Shown here: positions 16,907-26,619 of the stretch, one piece after another
Layout: each line of letters starts with the position of its first letter
Position numbering within the stretch: the stretch's first letter is position 1
From: Branchiibius hedensis
GTDB taxonomy: Bacteria; Actinomycetota; Actinomycetes; Actinomycetales; Dermatophilaceae
DNA: 64,000 bases
Direction of reading: 5' to 3'
Assembly (NCBI RefSeq): GCF_900108585.1
Contig: NZ_UESZ01000001.1
Coordinates: forward strand, 2,542,001-2,606,000
The notes under the pieces: generated by a model
Seen by the model: only the letters and a program-made list of their open reading frames with translations
Databases searched by the model: none
Told to the model about the DNA's origin: nothing
Made by a program: the position numbers and the translations under genes

Positions 16907-18697
16907 TTACTTGGCCTGGCTCAGCCGGGCGATCTCCTCCTCGACCACGGAGGGGTCGAGTTTGGTGAAGACGGGCGCGGGCTTGCCGATCGGCGTACCC
17001 ACCACGACCGGCACCGAAGCCCAGCGCGGGGTGCCGTCGTAGGCGCCGGTGATCACCGGATAGCTGCGGGAGGCGTCGTCGAGGTCCTCGACGCGCTCCA
17101 GACGCGGCATCGGCATGAACTCCTCGCTCGCACCCAGCACCTGCGCAACGCGGTTGGCCGCGTGCGGCAGGAACGGCGCGAGCATCGTGTTCAGATCCGA
17201 GACCGACTGCGCCAGCGTGTGCAGGATCGTGGCCAGGCGCTCGCGCTGGTCATCGGACTTGAGCTTGAACGGCTCGGTCTCGGACACGTAGGCGTTGGTC
17301 AGGCGGACCAGGCGCATCGCCTCGGCGAGCGCGGCCTTCTGCCGGTGCCGCTCGATGAGCTCACCGACGGTGCCGAAGCCCTCGGAGATCTCCGACAGCA
17401 ACTCCTTGTCGACCGGCTCCAACTCCCCCGGCGCCGGGATCTGCCCGAAGGACTTGTTGATCATCGTCGCGGTGCGGTTGACCAGGTTGCCCCAGCCGGC
17501 CACCAGCTCGGAGTTGTTGCGCTGCACGAACTCGGCCCAGGTGAAGTCGGCGTCGGCGGTCTCGGGGCCCGCGGCGCTGATGAAGTAGCGCAGCGGGTCG
17601 GGTCCGTAGCGTGCGACAACGTCCTGCACGTAGATCACATGCCCGCGGGAAGTGGAGAACTGCTTGCCCTCCATCGTCATGAACTCCGAGGCCACCACCT
17701 GGGTCGGCAGGTCCAGGACGCCGTACTCCCCCGGTGTGCCACCCTTCGCGCCGGCACCGGCGTAGCCGAGCAACTCAGCCGGCCAGATCTGGGCGTGGAA
17801 GGTGATGTTGTCCTTGCCCTGGAAGTAATAGGAGACGGCCTGCGGGTCGTTCCACCACTCGCGCCACCGCTCGGGATCGCCCAGCCGACGGGCCCACTCG
17901 ATCGAGGCCGACAGGTAGCCGATCACCGCGTCGAACCACACGTAGAGCCGCTTGCCCTCCCAACCGGGCAGCGGCACCGGGATCCCCCAGTCGATGTCGC
18001 GGGTCATCGCGCGCGGCTTCATGTCGTTCGCGATGTTCTTGGCGAAGTTGATCACGCCCGGGCGCCAGTCGCCGCGCTCATCGACCGCCGCGAGCCACTC
18101 CTGCAACGCATCGGCCAGGGCCGGCAGGTCGAGGAAGAAGTGCTGGGTCTCGATGAACTGCGGGGTCTCCCCGTTGATCTTGGAGCGCGGGTTGATCAGG
18201 TCGGAGGGGTCCAGCTGGTTGCCGCAGTTGTCGCACTGGTCGCCGCGCGCCTCGGTGAATCCGCAGATGGGACAAGTGCCTTCGAGGTAGCGGTCCGGCA
18301 GCGTCCGCCCGGTCGAGGGGCTGATAGCCGAGGTCGTGGTCTGCTCCACCAGGTAGCCGTTGGCGTGGATGGTGCGGAACATCTCCTGCACGACGGCGTA
18401 GTGGTTGCGGGTCGTGGTGCGGGTGAACAGGTCATAGGACAGACCCAGGTCGACCAGGTCCTGGGCGATGATCGCGTTGTACTTGTCGACGACCTCCTGC
18501 ACGGAAACGCCCTCCTGGTCGGCCAGGACCAGGATCGGCGTGCCGTGCTCGTCGGTGCCGGAGACCATGAGTACGTCGTGCCCGGCCATCCGCATGTACC
18601 GGCTGAACACATCGGAGGGCACCCCGAAACCGGCGACATGGCCGATATGACGGGGCCCGTTGGTGTACGGCCAGGCGACAGCGGAGAGAACCTTCAC
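16907..18697 (-). CDS. metG: Methionyl-tRNA synthetase
   Basis: The 596-residue class I synthetase charges tRNA-Met. The HIGH motif appears as [10 protein letters not shown] near residue 17, the zinc knuckle as [18 protein letters not shown] (residues about 140-158), and the KMSKS-type loop as [10 protein letters not shown] near residue 330. The C-terminal anticodon-binding helices are present; no EMAP or tRNA-binding extension follows. It heads the operon metG-tatD. Confidence 0.95.
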   Translation of the reverse strand: MKVLSAVAWPYTNGPRHIGHVAGFGVPSDVFSRYMRMAGHDVLMVSGTDEHGTPILVLADQEGVSVQEVVDKYNAIIAQDLVDLGLSYDLFTRTTTRNHYAVVQEMFRTIHANGYLVEQTTTSAISPSTGRTLPDRYLEGTCPICGFTEARGDQCDNCGNQLDPSDLINPRSKINGETPQFIETQHFFLDLPALADALQEWLAAVDERGDWRPGVINFAKNIANDMKPRAMTRDIDWGIPVPLPGWEGKRLYVWFDAVIGYLSASIEWARRLGDPERWREWWNDPQAVSYYFQGKDNITFHAQIWPAELLGYAGAGAKGGTPGEYGVLDLPTQVVASEFMTMEGKQFSTSRGHVIYVQDVVARYGPDPLRYFISAAGPETADADFTWAEFVQRNNSELVAGWGNLVNRTATMINKSFGQIPAPGELEPVDKELLSEISEGFGTVGELIERHRQKAALAEAMRLVRLTNAYVSETEPFKLKSDDQRERLATILHTLAQSVSDLNTMLAPFLPHAANRVAQVLGASEEFMPMPRLERVEDLDDASRSYPVITGAYDGTPRWASVPVVVGTPIGKPAPVFTKLDPSVVEEEIARLSQAK

Positions 18698-18736
18698 ACC
18701 GTGAATCCTAGGCGTTTGCGTTCTGCGCTCCCTACC

Positions 18737-18742
18737 TAGATT
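18737..18742 (+). promoter_or_regulatory. -10 box, leaderless-type promoter
   Basis: TAGATT lies eight bases before ATG 18751. TTTGCG, 17 bp further upstream (18714-18719), is a possible -35. No ribosome binding site precedes the start, so transcription probably begins at or next to the ATG. Confidence 0.45.
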
Positions 18743-18750
18743 CTTGGGCC

Positions 18751-19350
18751 ATGTTCGCGTTGCTCACCGGCCTGGGTCTCACCGCGGCTGCGGGCCTCAA
18801 CGCCTACATCCCGTTCCTGATCGTCGGTGTGCTGGACCGGTTCACCTCGGTCATCGATCTGCCCACCGGCTTTTCGTGGATCGGCTCCTGGTGGGCGATC
18901 ACCATCGCGGCCCTGCTGCTCATCTCCGAGGTCGTGCTGGACAAGATCCCCGCGGTCGACAGCGTCAACGACATGGCCGGCACGATCATCCGCCCACTCA
19001 CCGGCGGGGTGATCGGGGCCGGCGTGCAGGCATCGTCACACCTGGATCACTCCTCTTTCATGCAGGAGCACTCCTGGATCGGCTTCGTCGGCGGCCTGGT
19101 GATCGCGGGCATCATGCACAGCGGCAAGACGGCCGTGCGCCCGGTTGCCAACGTGTCGACCGGTGGGGTCGCCGCGCCGGTGCTGTCGGTGACCGAGGAC
19201 GTCTCGTCACTTTTTCTTAGCCTCGCAGCGATCTTCATCCCGATCCTGGTCGTGGTGATCCTGGCGCTGATGGCCTGGGCGGGATACGTCCTGGTCCGCC
19301 GGATCCGCCGCTTCACCCGAAGATCGCGCAATGCCGAAGCTCTCACCTAG
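18751..19350 (+). CDS. DUF4126 domain-containing membrane protein
   Basis: The 199-residue protein starts [21 protein letters not shown], the typical DUF4126 N terminus (Gly-Leu-Asn-Ala-Tyr-x-Pro). It has four to five membrane helices and a basic C-terminal tail ([12 protein letters not shown]). The segment [18 protein letters not shown] is a second conserved stretch. The function of DUF4126 is unknown. The next gene starts inside its last 20 bases, suggesting coupling. Confidence 0.78.
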   Translation: MFALLTGLGLTAAAGLNAYIPFLIVGVLDRFTSVIDLPTGFSWIGSWWAITIAALLLISEVVLDKIPAVDSVNDMAGTIIRPLTGGVIGAGVQASSHLDHSSFMQEHSWIGFVGGLVIAGIMHSGKTAVRPVANVSTGGVAAPVLSVTEDVSSLFLSLAAIFIPILVVVILALMAWAGYVLVRRIRRFTRRSRNAEALT

Positions 19351-19663
19351 ATTCCTGCTGCCCGCCCTGGTGCTGCTCCTGCTTCTCGTGGGACTCCTGA
19401 TCTGGCGGCAACACTCCGCGTCGAAGGTCACGACGACCGGGATGGCCGCAGGGACCGTGGTGTCCTCCACCGTTTCCGGCTCCGACCTGTCCCTCACCGT
19501 GGCGTACGTCGCGGGCGGGCGTCAGCTGGAAACCACCGGGACCGTGTCGGCGTCGTCGTTCTCCCAGCAGGGCAAGGTCGTGTGGGTGTGCTTCAACCCC
19601 GCCGACACCTCGCAGACGACGCTGAGGTTGCCGATGGACCAGTTGTGCGCCAACGGCGGCTGA
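19331..19663 (+). CDS. Small membrane-anchored protein of unknown function
   Basis: The 110-residue protein has a single N-terminal hydrophobic segment (FLLPALVLLLLLVGLLIW) followed by an extracytoplasmic domain of about 75 residues, with two cysteines (VWVCFNP and DQLCANGG) that could pair. It overlaps the DUF4126 gene by 20 bp. I do not recognise the family; the shape suggests an anchored extracytoplasmic domain. Codon use matches its neighbours, so it is probably real. Confidence 0.6.
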   Translation: MPKLSPRFLLPALVLLLLLVGLLIWRQHSASKVTTTGMAAGTVVSSTVSGSDLSLTVAYVAGGRQLETTGTVSASSFSQQGKVVWVCFNPADTSQTTLRLPMDQLCANGG

Positions 19664-19683
19664 GCGCCACATCGACTGGCCGC

Positions 19684-19768
19684 CGGACCACGACTTGTGA
19701 CGACAGCGCCACGAGTCGCCGTACCGGAACGTCAACGGACCACGACTTGTGACGACAACGCCACAAAC
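19684..19768. repeat. Two copies of a 28-bp imperfect-palindromic intergenic repeat
   Basis: CGGACCACGACTTGTGACGA (first 20 bases) starts at 19684 and again at 19736; the identity continues for about 28 bases with one mismatch. Each copy is a partial dyad (CGACTTGTG ... CACGAGTCG in the first; TTGTG ... CACAA in the second). They lie in a 260-bp gap with no gene. They look like a dispersed extragenic palindromic element. Confidence 0.7.
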
Positions 19769-19923
19769 TGCAGTCCCCGGCACCCGCCCCGCCATGAGCC
19801 GGGCTGGCGAGCCAGGTGGTACTTGCAGGGCCAGGCACCTCCTCCGCGGCCGTGATTCGGTGTTGTTCGTCCGCGACGGGTCCATCCGCACACCGTCACA
19901 GCTACCAAGGGAGCGATGTACGC

Positions 19924-20214
19924 ATGATCATCCTCAACGTCTTCTTCGACGTGCAGCAGCAGCACGAGGGCGAGTTCGTCAAGCTGTTACACCACATGGT
20001 CGTGGAGTCGAACAAGGAAAAGGGTTGCGAGTTCTACCAGTTGCACCGCAACGTCGCCGAGCCGCTGTCCTATCACCTGATCGAGCACTGGACCACTCAA
20101 GATGACCTCGACGCGCACGCCCAGTCCAAGCACTGGAAGCACTTCGACAAGACCGTCAACGACTACCTGAACAGCACGTACGACGAGCACCACTACCGGG
20201 AAATCGACTTCTGA
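19924..20214 (+). CDS. Antibiotic biosynthesis monooxygenase (ABM) domain protein
   Basis: The 96-residue protein starts MIILNVFFDVQQQHEGEFV, the first strand and helix of the dimeric ferredoxin-like ABM fold. It ends with YHLIEHWTTQDDLDAHAQSKH, the usual second half. Relatives are quinol or heme-degrading monooxygenases that need no cofactor. AGGGAG lies ten bases before the ATG. It precedes a PfpI-like gene by 39 bp, so the two may form a small stress operon. Confidence 0.75.
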   Translation: MIILNVFFDVQQQHEGEFVKLLHHMVVESNKEKGCEFYQLHRNVAEPLSYHLIEHWTTQDDLDAHAQSKHWKHFDKTVNDYLNSTYDEHHYREIDF

Positions 20215-20253
20215 TCCGCCGGTCCGCCCCACGCGTCGAAAGAAGGTATCGAA

Positions 20254-20802
20254 GTGGCTGAGGCAGCCAAGAACGTCTTGTTCATCGCAACGTCCTACGG
20301 GGTGGAGCGGGACGAAATCGTTGAACCTCACACGTACGTGACGGACGCGGGATACCGCGCAACCGTTGCCACGCCGGACAACACGTCGATCCAGACGTTG
20401 GTCGACGACAAGGACGCAGGACCTGTCGTCGCTTCCACCGCACGCCTGAGCGACGTCGTCACCGACGACTACGACCTGTTGGTCATCCCGGGCGGGACGA
20501 TCAACGCAGACACGTTGCGACAAGACGGTGACGCCGTACGTCTGGTGAAAGAGTTCGTCGACGCAGGTAAGCCGATCGCAGCCATCTGCCACGCGCCGTG
20601 GCTGATGGTCGAGGCCGACGCGGTCGTGGGCAAGACGCTGACGTCGTACCCCTCGGTGCGTACGGATATCAACAACGCCGGGGGCACCTGGGTCAACGAG
20701 GCCGTTGTGGCCGACGAGACCAACGGGTTCACGCTCATCACCTCCCGCACGCCCGATGACGTCGAGCAGTTCAATCACGCGATCGGCAAGCAACTCGGGT
20801 GA
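20254..20802 (+). CDS. DJ-1/PfpI family protein
   Basis: The 182-residue protein has the class I glutamine-amidotransferase-like fold with a nucleophile elbow at AAICHAPWLM (Cys near residue 112) and the acidic partner in LLVIPGGTINADTL. Relatives are glyoxalase III/deglycase or general stress proteins. The GTG start has AAGAAGG upstream. The downstream regulator begins inside its stop codon (GTGA), linking the two in one transcript. Confidence 0.85.
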   Translation: MAEAAKNVLFIATSYGVERDEIVEPHTYVTDAGYRATVATPDNTSIQTLVDDKDAGPVVASTARLSDVVTDDYDLLVIPGGTINADTLRQDGDAVRLVKEFVDAGKPIAAICHAPWLMVEADAVVGKTLTSYPSVRTDINNAGGTWVNEAVVADETNGFTLITSRTPDDVEQFNHAIGKQLG

Positions 20803-21671
20803 GCAACGCAGGACGCACCGCGTTGCCGGCTTTCCTTCGCGCTGCCGAACATGACGCAGCGCGCGAGTACCGGCGTACTGCGCTGGGTGGATTCCTGCGG
20901 GCCCATCGCGCGCGGATCGAACCGGACCCGCGGTGGCCGGTCGTCGATACGCACACCCCGCGCCGCGTCACCGGACTGCGGCGTGAGGAGATCGCATGGG
21001 CAGCGGGGGTCAGCGTCGACTACTACACGAAACTGGAGCAGGGGCGCTCGGTGCGTCCCTCAGCCGCAGTCGTGGGCTCCCTGGCCACGGCGCTGCAGCT
21101 GGGGCCTTTGGACCGGCGCTATCTGCAGGCACTGACTGCCGAGGACCCAAGCGACCAGCACTCGTCGGATGTCAGTGTCCAGGCCGCCGAACAGACGCTG
21201 CGCTCGATCGCGGCGCAAATCCAGGATGCGGTCATGGTGCAAGTGCTGACCGGTGACCTGACGGTGAGAAGCATCGACCCCCGCGCGGCACGGATCCTCT
21301 ACCCGGACAGAGACATCGACGATGTCGTCGGTACGGATGTGTCGCTCTTGTCCTATCTCTTCGGCGATCCAGTCAGCCGCACGGTGTACGTCGATTGGTC
21401 GGCCAAGGCTCGTGAAGTGGTCGGACTTGTCCACCTGCGCATGGCCGTGGCCGGACCGACACCAGAACTGCTGCGGACCATTGAGCAGTTGTGGCTCAGC
21501 AGTTCGGCATTTCGCTATCTGTGGTCACGCTTCGAACCCCACGACAAAGCATCGGGCATGTGGCGGCTGAGGATCGATGGGCAGATCGTCGAATGCGACT
21601 TCGCCACGATGAAGACGCCGACCTCTCCTGACATCGCGCTGGTCGTCTATCACCGATCGGCAGCCCAGTGA
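20799..21671 (+). CDS. XRE-type HTH regulator with MmyB-like ligand-binding domain
   Basis: The 290-residue protein has an N-terminal helix-turn-helix (TGLRREEIAWAAGVSVDYYTKLEQGR, shown here in part as LRREEIAWAAGVSVDYYTKL) and a C-terminal PAS-like MmyB domain ending in RLRIDGQIVECDF. Such regulators, common in actinobacteria, usually control neighbouring oxidoreductase genes and may bind fatty acids or similar ligands. It is coupled to the PfpI-like gene by a GTGA overlap, so that gene and the ABM gene are likely targets. Confidence 0.87.
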   Translation: MSNAGRTALPAFLRAAEHDAAREYRRTALGGFLRAHRARIEPDPRWPVVDTHTPRRVTGLRREEIAWAAGVSVDYYTKLEQGRSVRPSAAVVGSLATALQLGPLDRRYLQALTAEDPSDQHSSDVSVQAAEQTLRSIAAQIQDAVMVQVLTGDLTVRSIDPRAARILYPDRDIDDVVGTDVSLLSYLFGDPVSRTVYVDWSAKAREVVGLVHLRMAVAGPTPELLRTIEQLWLSSSAFRYLWSRFEPHDKASGMWRLRIDGQIVECDFATMKTPTSPDIALVVYHRSAAQ

Positions 21672-21692
21672 ACCCCTCATGGAAGGCACACA

Positions 21693-22193
21693 ATGGTTGA
21701 CTACGTGAACGTCGAAGACGCTGGCACGGCGCACGGTTCGGCCGGGCAGGCGTGGTGGCAGCAGACCGCCACGGATGCCGTGAGCATCACCTACCGGCTG
21801 GTGCTCACCGATGGTGACGAGCTGTTCAGCGCCATCGAGAAGTTCTGCGCCCAGGAGAAGGTCACCTACGCCGACTTCTCCGGTATCGGTGCCGTGCGGG
21901 ATGTGCAGCTTGGCTGGTTTGACCGGCAACGGCGCAAGTACCGCGTCAATGCGTTTCCAGGGCAGTTCGAAGCCCTGGGAATCATCGGCAACGTCGGTCT
22001 CAATTCGGAAACCGGCAAACCGGCCGCCCACACCCACCTGGCTGTCGCAGGTGAAGATGGCACCACCCACGCCGGGCACCTGTTGTCGGTAACGGCCTCT
22101 CCGACAATCGAACTCAACGTTGTGGTCATTCCGGGTGAGCGGCTGTCCAAGAGCACCGACGAAGCTTCGGGCCTGTCGCTCTACGACCGGTGA
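21693..22193 (+). CDS. PPC (DUF296) domain protein
   Basis: The 166-residue protein matches the plant-and-prokaryote-conserved domain: YRLVLTDGDELFSAIEKFCA, DFSGIGAVRDVQLGWFD, and the His-rich AAHTHLAVAGEDGTTHAGHL, whose histidines bind metal in solved bacterial members. The molecular role is not established. It follows the HTH gene by 21 bp and is convergent with the cystathionine synthase gene 6 bp away. Confidence 0.8.
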   Translation: MVDYVNVEDAGTAHGSAGQAWWQQTATDAVSITYRLVLTDGDELFSAIEKFCAQEKVTYADFSGIGAVRDVQLGWFDRQRRKYRVNAFPGQFEALGIIGNVGLNSETGKPAAHTHLAVAGEDGTTHAGHLLSVTASPTIELNVVVIPGERLSKSTDEASGLSLYDR

Positions 22194-22199
22194 CAACGC

Positions 22200-23486
22200 T
22201 CAGGCCGTCGCTGGGACCGGCAGCGCCGCGAGCACACCGACCACCCGGCCGTTGCGCAGGACCGGACTCACGGTGCCGGGATCGAAGGCTTGAGCGGCGT
22301 CTCGCGCGGTAGCGTGCTCCCGCAGCAGCGCCGGTGTCGTCCAGCCGAGTACGTCGCTGGGGTGCGGAGCGAGGACCCGTCCGACCCGGGGGTAGACCAC
22401 GAGCACCGGTGCGTCATCCGCAATGCCGTCGGCCATCAATCGCGACGCCGCAATCGCTCCACCCTCGTCCGCGGTCACCAGGTCGGCTTCGTCGTACTTC
22501 TCGTCGGAGGCGCCAAACCCGTTGTCGGACAACCACTTCGGATTGAAGTACGTCGACAGATAGGCGCGCCCGGAGTCCGGCAGCAGGATCACGACGAGGT
22601 CGTCCGGGCCGAGTGTCGCCGCGACCCGCAGACCCGCCGCGAGCGCCACCCCGGACGACCCTCCCGCCAGGATGCCTTCCGTCGTCGCCAGCTTCTGCAC
22701 CGCGGCGATCGCGTCCTCGTCGGCCACCGGGATGATCTCGTCGATCAGGTCTAGGTCGAGCGCGGTCGGCCAGATGTCGACCGTCGCCTCCGGATGCACG
22801 AAATGACCCGCCCCTTCGATCGCCTTCTGGCTCCCGTCGCCGCCGACGTACGACGAGGTGAGGGGATCCGCGCCGACCACCCGGACGTGTCCCCCACTGA
22901 TCTCCTTCAAATAGCGGGCCGTCCCGGAGATGGTGCCGCCGGTCCCGATGGTCGACACCAGATGGGTGACGCGCCCTTCGGTGTCCGCCCAAATCTCCGG
23001 TCCAGTGCTCTCGTAGTGCGCCCGCGGGTTGGCCGGGTTGTCGTATTGCGCCGCCAACCACGCACCCGGGGTCTGCGCGACGAACCGCTCCGCGTGCGAC
23101 CGCAGACTGTCCGGATGATCCTTGGGCACGAAGGCGTCCACCAACTCCAGCCGCGCGCCGTACGCGCTGATCTGGTGACGCTTCTCGGCCGAGATGTTGG
23201 AGCTGGTGAAGATGACGCACTGATAGCCCAGATGCGCTGCGGCCACTGCCAATCCGATACCGGTGTTGCCGCTGGTCACCTCCACGACGGTCCCGCCCGG
23301 CCGCAGCAGACCATCCTGCTCGGCCTGCCGCAGCATCGACACCGCGGCGCGATCCTTCACGCTGCCACCGGGGTTCAGCCATTCCGGTTTGACGTAGACC
23401 CGTGGCCCGTCCGCGGGCAAACCACGGGTGAGCCGGATCAGCGGCGTGCCACCGACCGCCTCCAGGACCGACTCGTATCTGACCAT
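22200..23486 (-). CDS. cbs: Cystathionine beta-synthase-like PLP enzyme with C-terminal CBS-type region
   Basis: The 428-residue protein has the fold-type II PLP core. The Schiff-base Lys lies in NPGGSVKDRAAVSML, the phosphate loop in TSGNTGIGLAVAAA, and the cofactor loop in STIGTGGTISGTARYLKE. Residues about 330-428 form a degenerate CBS-domain region (ADDAPVLVVYPRVGRVLAP, VSPVLRNGRVVGVLAALP). It condenses serine (or acetylserine) with a thiol or sulfide. It is last in a six-gene operon with copper-handling and ABC genes, starting 8 bp after CopCD. A second family member stands divergently at the operon's other end. Confidence 0.87.
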   Translation of the reverse strand: MVRYESVLEAVGGTPLIRLTRGLPADGPRVYVKPEWLNPGGSVKDRAAVSMLRQAEQDGLLRPGGTVVEVTSGNTGIGLAVAAAHLGYQCVIFTSSNISAEKRHQISAYGARLELVDAFVPKDHPDSLRSHAERFVAQTPGAWLAAQYDNPANPRAHYESTGPEIWADTEGRVTHLVSTIGTGGTISGTARYLKEISGGHVRVVGADPLTSSYVGGDGSQKAIEGAGHFVHPEATVDIWPTALDLDLIDEIIPVADEDAIAAVQKLATTEGILAGGSSGVALAAGLRVAATLGPDDLVVILLPDSGRAYLSTYFNPKWLSDNGFGASDEKYDEADLVTADEGGAIAASRLMADGIADDAPVLVVYPRVGRVLAPHPSDVLGWTTPALLREHATARDAAQAFDPGTVSPVLRNGRVVGVLAALPVPATA

Positions 23487-23494
23487 CGTGACTC

Positions 23495-25090
23495 CTAGTA
23501 GGCGGTGAAATCGGTTGCGAGACTGTATTGCTCGGTCGGGCTGGCCACGACGGTCAGCTGCGCGCGCCAGTCGCCGATGTCCGGCAGCACGACCACCGAA
23601 CTGACGAACGTGATCGGGACGGGTTGCCCGGAGCGGATGCTGCCGGGAATGCGTGCCGTGAACTCGACCGGCAGGGCCCTGATTGCGCCGCCGGGCTGGT
23701 CCAGGGTGAGTTGCACCTGCTGCGCCAGCGGTGTCGCGTCGGCTGCACCGGTCGCCGTGACCCGGAACCCGACCGGGCCGCGTCGGGCCGGCGCGATCCG
23801 CAAGCTCACCGTGTACGGCCCTGCGGTCAGGGTTTGCGTGGTGGTGGGAGCGTACGTCGCCTGGGCCGGATCGACCGAGGACAGCACACCGGACACGATC
23901 ACGATCGCCGCGCCGATGGCTGCCTCCCGCCGGGCGAACCGCCGCAACCGGCTTGTCTCACCGGGAGCGGGGCGGTCAGGGAGCCGGGAATGTGCTCTCA
24001 CCCAACGGTTTCCCAGGATCGCGAACAACCCGGCAACGGCCACCAGCACCACCTTGGCGATCAACACCCACCCGTACGTCGTGTGGACCAGGGCCGCCGG
24101 GTAGCGCACCTGCACCACGGCCTGGGCCACACCCGTCAGCGCGATCACCGCAACCGCACCACCGGCGTACCGCGACCACGCGGGGAGCCGTCGCAGCTGC
24201 GGCACTGACAGGCGACGGGTCAGCATCGCCCAACCCAGCACCACCAACCCACCGACCCACGCGGTCGCAGCCGTCGCGTGCGCCAGGGTCGAGACGAAGA
24301 TCCAGCCGCCTTCGGCGCCACCGTGACCGTTGCGCACGACGGTGACGACCACGAGCAAAGCCACCACGGCGAACACCGGTAGCCACCGTCGCACCGCCCA
24401 GGCCAGCGCCAGCAGGGCCACCCGCAGGTAGATCGTCACGGCGTAGTCCGAACCGAATGACTGCAGCAGCCCGTCCCAGGTCGCCTGGCTGGCCGACGCA
24501 CCCCACAGGTACTGCACCGGGATCTGCAGGAGTGAGCCGATGGCAGCGGCCAGGAACCCGGCGGCGAGCCACAGCCGGGGCCACGACACGTGCAGCAACC
24601 GCGCCGCGATGGCAGCACCCAGGGCGACGGACAGCCCCAGATAGACCAGGCCCTTGAGGACTCCGTTAATCAGTTGCAGCAGTGAACTCGGTTGCGGCGC
24701 CGCAGGTTCGGCAACTGCAACCGTCAGGACGCCGACACCGAACTGCAGCGACCCGCCGACCGGGTGGCTGTCCGCGGAGATCACCGACCAGTTCGCCACG
24801 TACACACCCTTGGGCAGACCCCGCTGCAACGGGATGGTCAGCCGGTCCCCGTCCAGGACCGGTGACCCGGTGTCGACCCGTTCCCCGGAGCTGGCGAGCA
24901 CCGAGGTCGCGGTGCCCGAGGCGAGAGTGACCGGCTCGGAGAATCGGACGACGACCGCTGCCGGCGAGGTCGCCAACTCAGCCCCGCTGCTCGGCGACTG
25001 CGAGATGACGTACGCGTGGGCAGCGGCGCTCGGGGCCGAGCAGACGAGAAGGACCAGCAGGAGGGCGACCGCGGCGACAACGCGCCGCAC
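23495..25090 (-). CDS. CopC-CopD fusion copper uptake/resistance protein
   Basis: The 531-residue protein starts at GTG 25090, 2 bp after the ycnI stop; the upstream extension of the open frame runs through ycnI in another frame and is not coding. A signal peptide (VALLLVLLVCSAPSAAAHA) leaves His as mature residue 1, the copper ligand of CopC (HAYVISQSPSSGAEL, then DSHPVGGSLQF). Eight or so CopD membrane helices follow, then a C-terminal extracytoplasmic domain. CopC captures periplasmic copper and CopD passes it across the membrane. The pairing with YcnI is classical. Confidence 0.9.
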   Translation of the reverse strand: MRRVVAAVALLLVLLVCSAPSAAAHAYVISQSPSSGAELATSPAAVVVRFSEPVTLASGTATSVLASSGERVDTGSPVLDGDRLTIPLQRGLPKGVYVANWSVISADSHPVGGSLQFGVGVLTVAVAEPAAPQPSSLLQLINGVLKGLVYLGLSVALGAAIAARLLHVSWPRLWLAAGFLAAAIGSLLQIPVQYLWGASASQATWDGLLQSFGSDYAVTIYLRVALLALAWAVRRWLPVFAVVALLVVVTVVRNGHGGAEGGWIFVSTLAHATAATAWVGGLVVLGWAMLTRRLSVPQLRRLPAWSRYAGGAVAVIALTGVAQAVVQVRYPAALVHTTYGWVLIAKVVLVAVAGLFAILGNRWVRAHSRLPDRPAPGETSRLRRFARREAAIGAAIVIVSGVLSSVDPAQATYAPTTTQTLTAGPYTVSLRIAPARRGPVGFRVTATGAADATPLAQQVQLTLDQPGGAIRALPVEFTARIPGSIRSGQPVPITFVSSVVVLPDIGDWRAQLTVVASPTEQYSLATDFTAY

Positions 25091-25092
25091 TC

Positions 25093-25821
25093 TTACACCG
25101 CGGCCGGGGTGCGATCCGAGCTCTGGCCGCCGATCGACGTACCGGAATCGGCAGACTCCGAACGGCGACGCGCCACCCGGGCACCGATGACGCCACCCAC
25201 GACGCCGCCGAGCAACGCGGTCGCAGCGCCACCACCGGCCAGCGCCCACGGGTTGGTGCCGCCGTCCGTCGCTGCGGGCGAGGCAGCGGCCGCCGCGGTG
25301 ACCTGGAAACTCGGCGCGGGGAACTCCGGCTCGGCCTTGCCCTGTGCCTGCTGGACCCAGTTGGAGGTCTTGCCGTCCGAATACTTCTGCTGCGTGGGCA
25401 GATACACGGTGCCGGCCTTCGGCAGCGGGCCGGCCTGGATCGCGAACTGACCGAACTGGCCCGGTGTCAGCCCGCCGTCGGTCGCGGTCCACTCGACCTT
25501 GATCGGGGCCTTGGTGATGATGTTGCCGTCGTCGTCCTTGACCGGGTTGGCCAGGTTCTCGGTGGTGACCTTGGCGGTCCAGCCCTGCGTGGGCCGGACA
25601 CTGACGTAGGTGAACGGGGTGGTGGTGGGCAGATTCACCGTCAGCGCAACGGTGTTCGCGGTGTCGGACTCCACCGGCACGTTGAACGTGAGCACGGAGT
25701 AGCTGCCCGGCGTGGTCGATGAGGGGATGACGCGCACGTGGGCCAGGGCCACGTCTGCGACACCGAGGGTCAGCGCGAGGGTGGTCACCGCGGTGGCGGC
25801 GGTACGGGTGATGAGACGCAT
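25093..25821 (-). CDS. ycnI: YcnI-like copper-binding protein (DUF1775)
   Basis: The 242-residue exported protein has a signal peptide ending LGVADVALA, followed by the mature N-terminal His (HVRVIPSSTTPGSYSV). In YcnI this residue binds Cu(II) together with a conserved Trp (here possibly QGWTAKV). The C terminus has a membrane helix and basic tail (ALLGGVVGGVIGARVARRR), so it is anchored outside the membrane. It probably passes copper to CopC, encoded next. It lies 15 bp after an ABC ATPase gene in the same operon, an unusual partner. Confidence 0.9.
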   Translation of the reverse strand: MRLITRTAATAVTTLALTLGVADVALAHVRVIPSSTTPGSYSVLTFNVPVESDTANTVALTVNLPTTTPFTYVSVRPTQGWTAKVTTENLANPVKDDDGNIITKAPIKVEWTATDGGLTPGQFGQFAIQAGPLPKAGTVYLPTQQKYSDGKTSNWVQQAQGKAEPEFPAPSFQVTAAAAASPAATDGGTNPWALAGGGAATALLGGVVGGVIGARVARRRSESADSGTSIGGQSSDRTPAAV

Positions 25822-25836
25822 GAGGGATTCCTTTGA

Positions 25837-26619
25837 TTACGAGGCGAGTTCGTCAGGTGGGGTGGTGGCTTCTTCGTCGAGCAGCGCCAGGATCTGCTGC
25901 CGCAACGCCACGAACTGCGGTTCTGACTGTGAGCGCGGCCGGGGCAGGTCCACGCTGATGTCGGCCCGGACGGTCGCCGGGCGCGGGGAGAAGATGATCA
26001 CGCGGTCGGCGAGGGTCAGTGCCTCGGTGACGTCGTGGGTGATCAGGACGGCGGTGAATCCGCGCTGCTGCCATAGCCGCGCGAGCTCGCCCTGCAGGAC
26101 TCGACGCGTGAGGGCGTCGAGCTTGCCGAGCGGTTCGTCGAGCAGCAGCACCTTCGGCTCACCGACCAAAGCCCTTGCCAGGGCGGCCCGTTGGGCCATA
26201 CCGCCGGAGAGTTGCGCCGGCCAGGCGTCGGCGAAGTCGGTGAGCCCAACGACGTCGAGCACCTCGTCGATCCGCGCAGCCGACTGCTTCAACTCACCGC
26301 GCGCCTGCGGGCCCAACGCGACGTTGCCGCGCACGGTCCGCCATGGCAACAGCGTCGGATCCTGGAAGACCAGCGCCCGCTCGGGGTCCGGTCCGGTGAC
26401 CTTGCGGCCGTCGACGTACACCGATCCGAACAGCGGTTTGTCCAGGCCGGCCAGCAACCGGATCAGGGTCGACTTGCCCGATCCGCTCGGCCCGACCAGG
26501 GCAACGAACTCCCCCGGCCGGGCCGAGAAGCTCACGTCGTCCAGGACCGGCAGGTCCTTGCCGCGGCTGCGGAAGGCCTGCGTGACGTTGAGGATGTCGA
26601 TTGCGGCGCCGGTCACCAT
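25837..26619 (-). CDS. ABC transporter ATP-binding protein (SsuB/TauB type)
   Basis: The 260-residue ATPase has Walker A GPSGSGKST, Q-loop VFQDPTLLPWRTVRGN, signature LSGGMAQRAALARALVG, Walker B VLLLDEPLGKLDALT and switch His in LITHDVTEA. These are typical of sulfonate/nitrate/taurine importers. Its start overlaps the permease gene by 7 bp, and ycnI begins 15 bp downstream, so the importer and copper genes share a transcript. Confidence 0.92.
   Translation of the reverse strand: MVTGAAIDILNVTQAFRSRGKDLPVLDDVSFSARPGEFVALVGPSGSGKSTLIRLLAGLDKPLFGSVYVDGRKVTGPDPERALVFQDPTLLPWRTVRGNVALGPQARGELKQSAARIDEVLDVVGLTDFADAWPAQLSGGMAQRAALARALVGEPKVLLLDEPLGKLDALTRRVLQGELARLWQQRGFTAVLITHDVTEALTLADRVIIFSPRPATVRADISVDLPRPRSQSEPQFVALRQQILALLDEEATTPPDELAS

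Noticed and set aside
25091-25492. N-terminal extension of the CopC-CopD frame by 134 residues
   Set aside because: It lies entirely inside ycnI in another frame and has no signal peptide; GTG 25090 starts a perfect CopC signal sequence.
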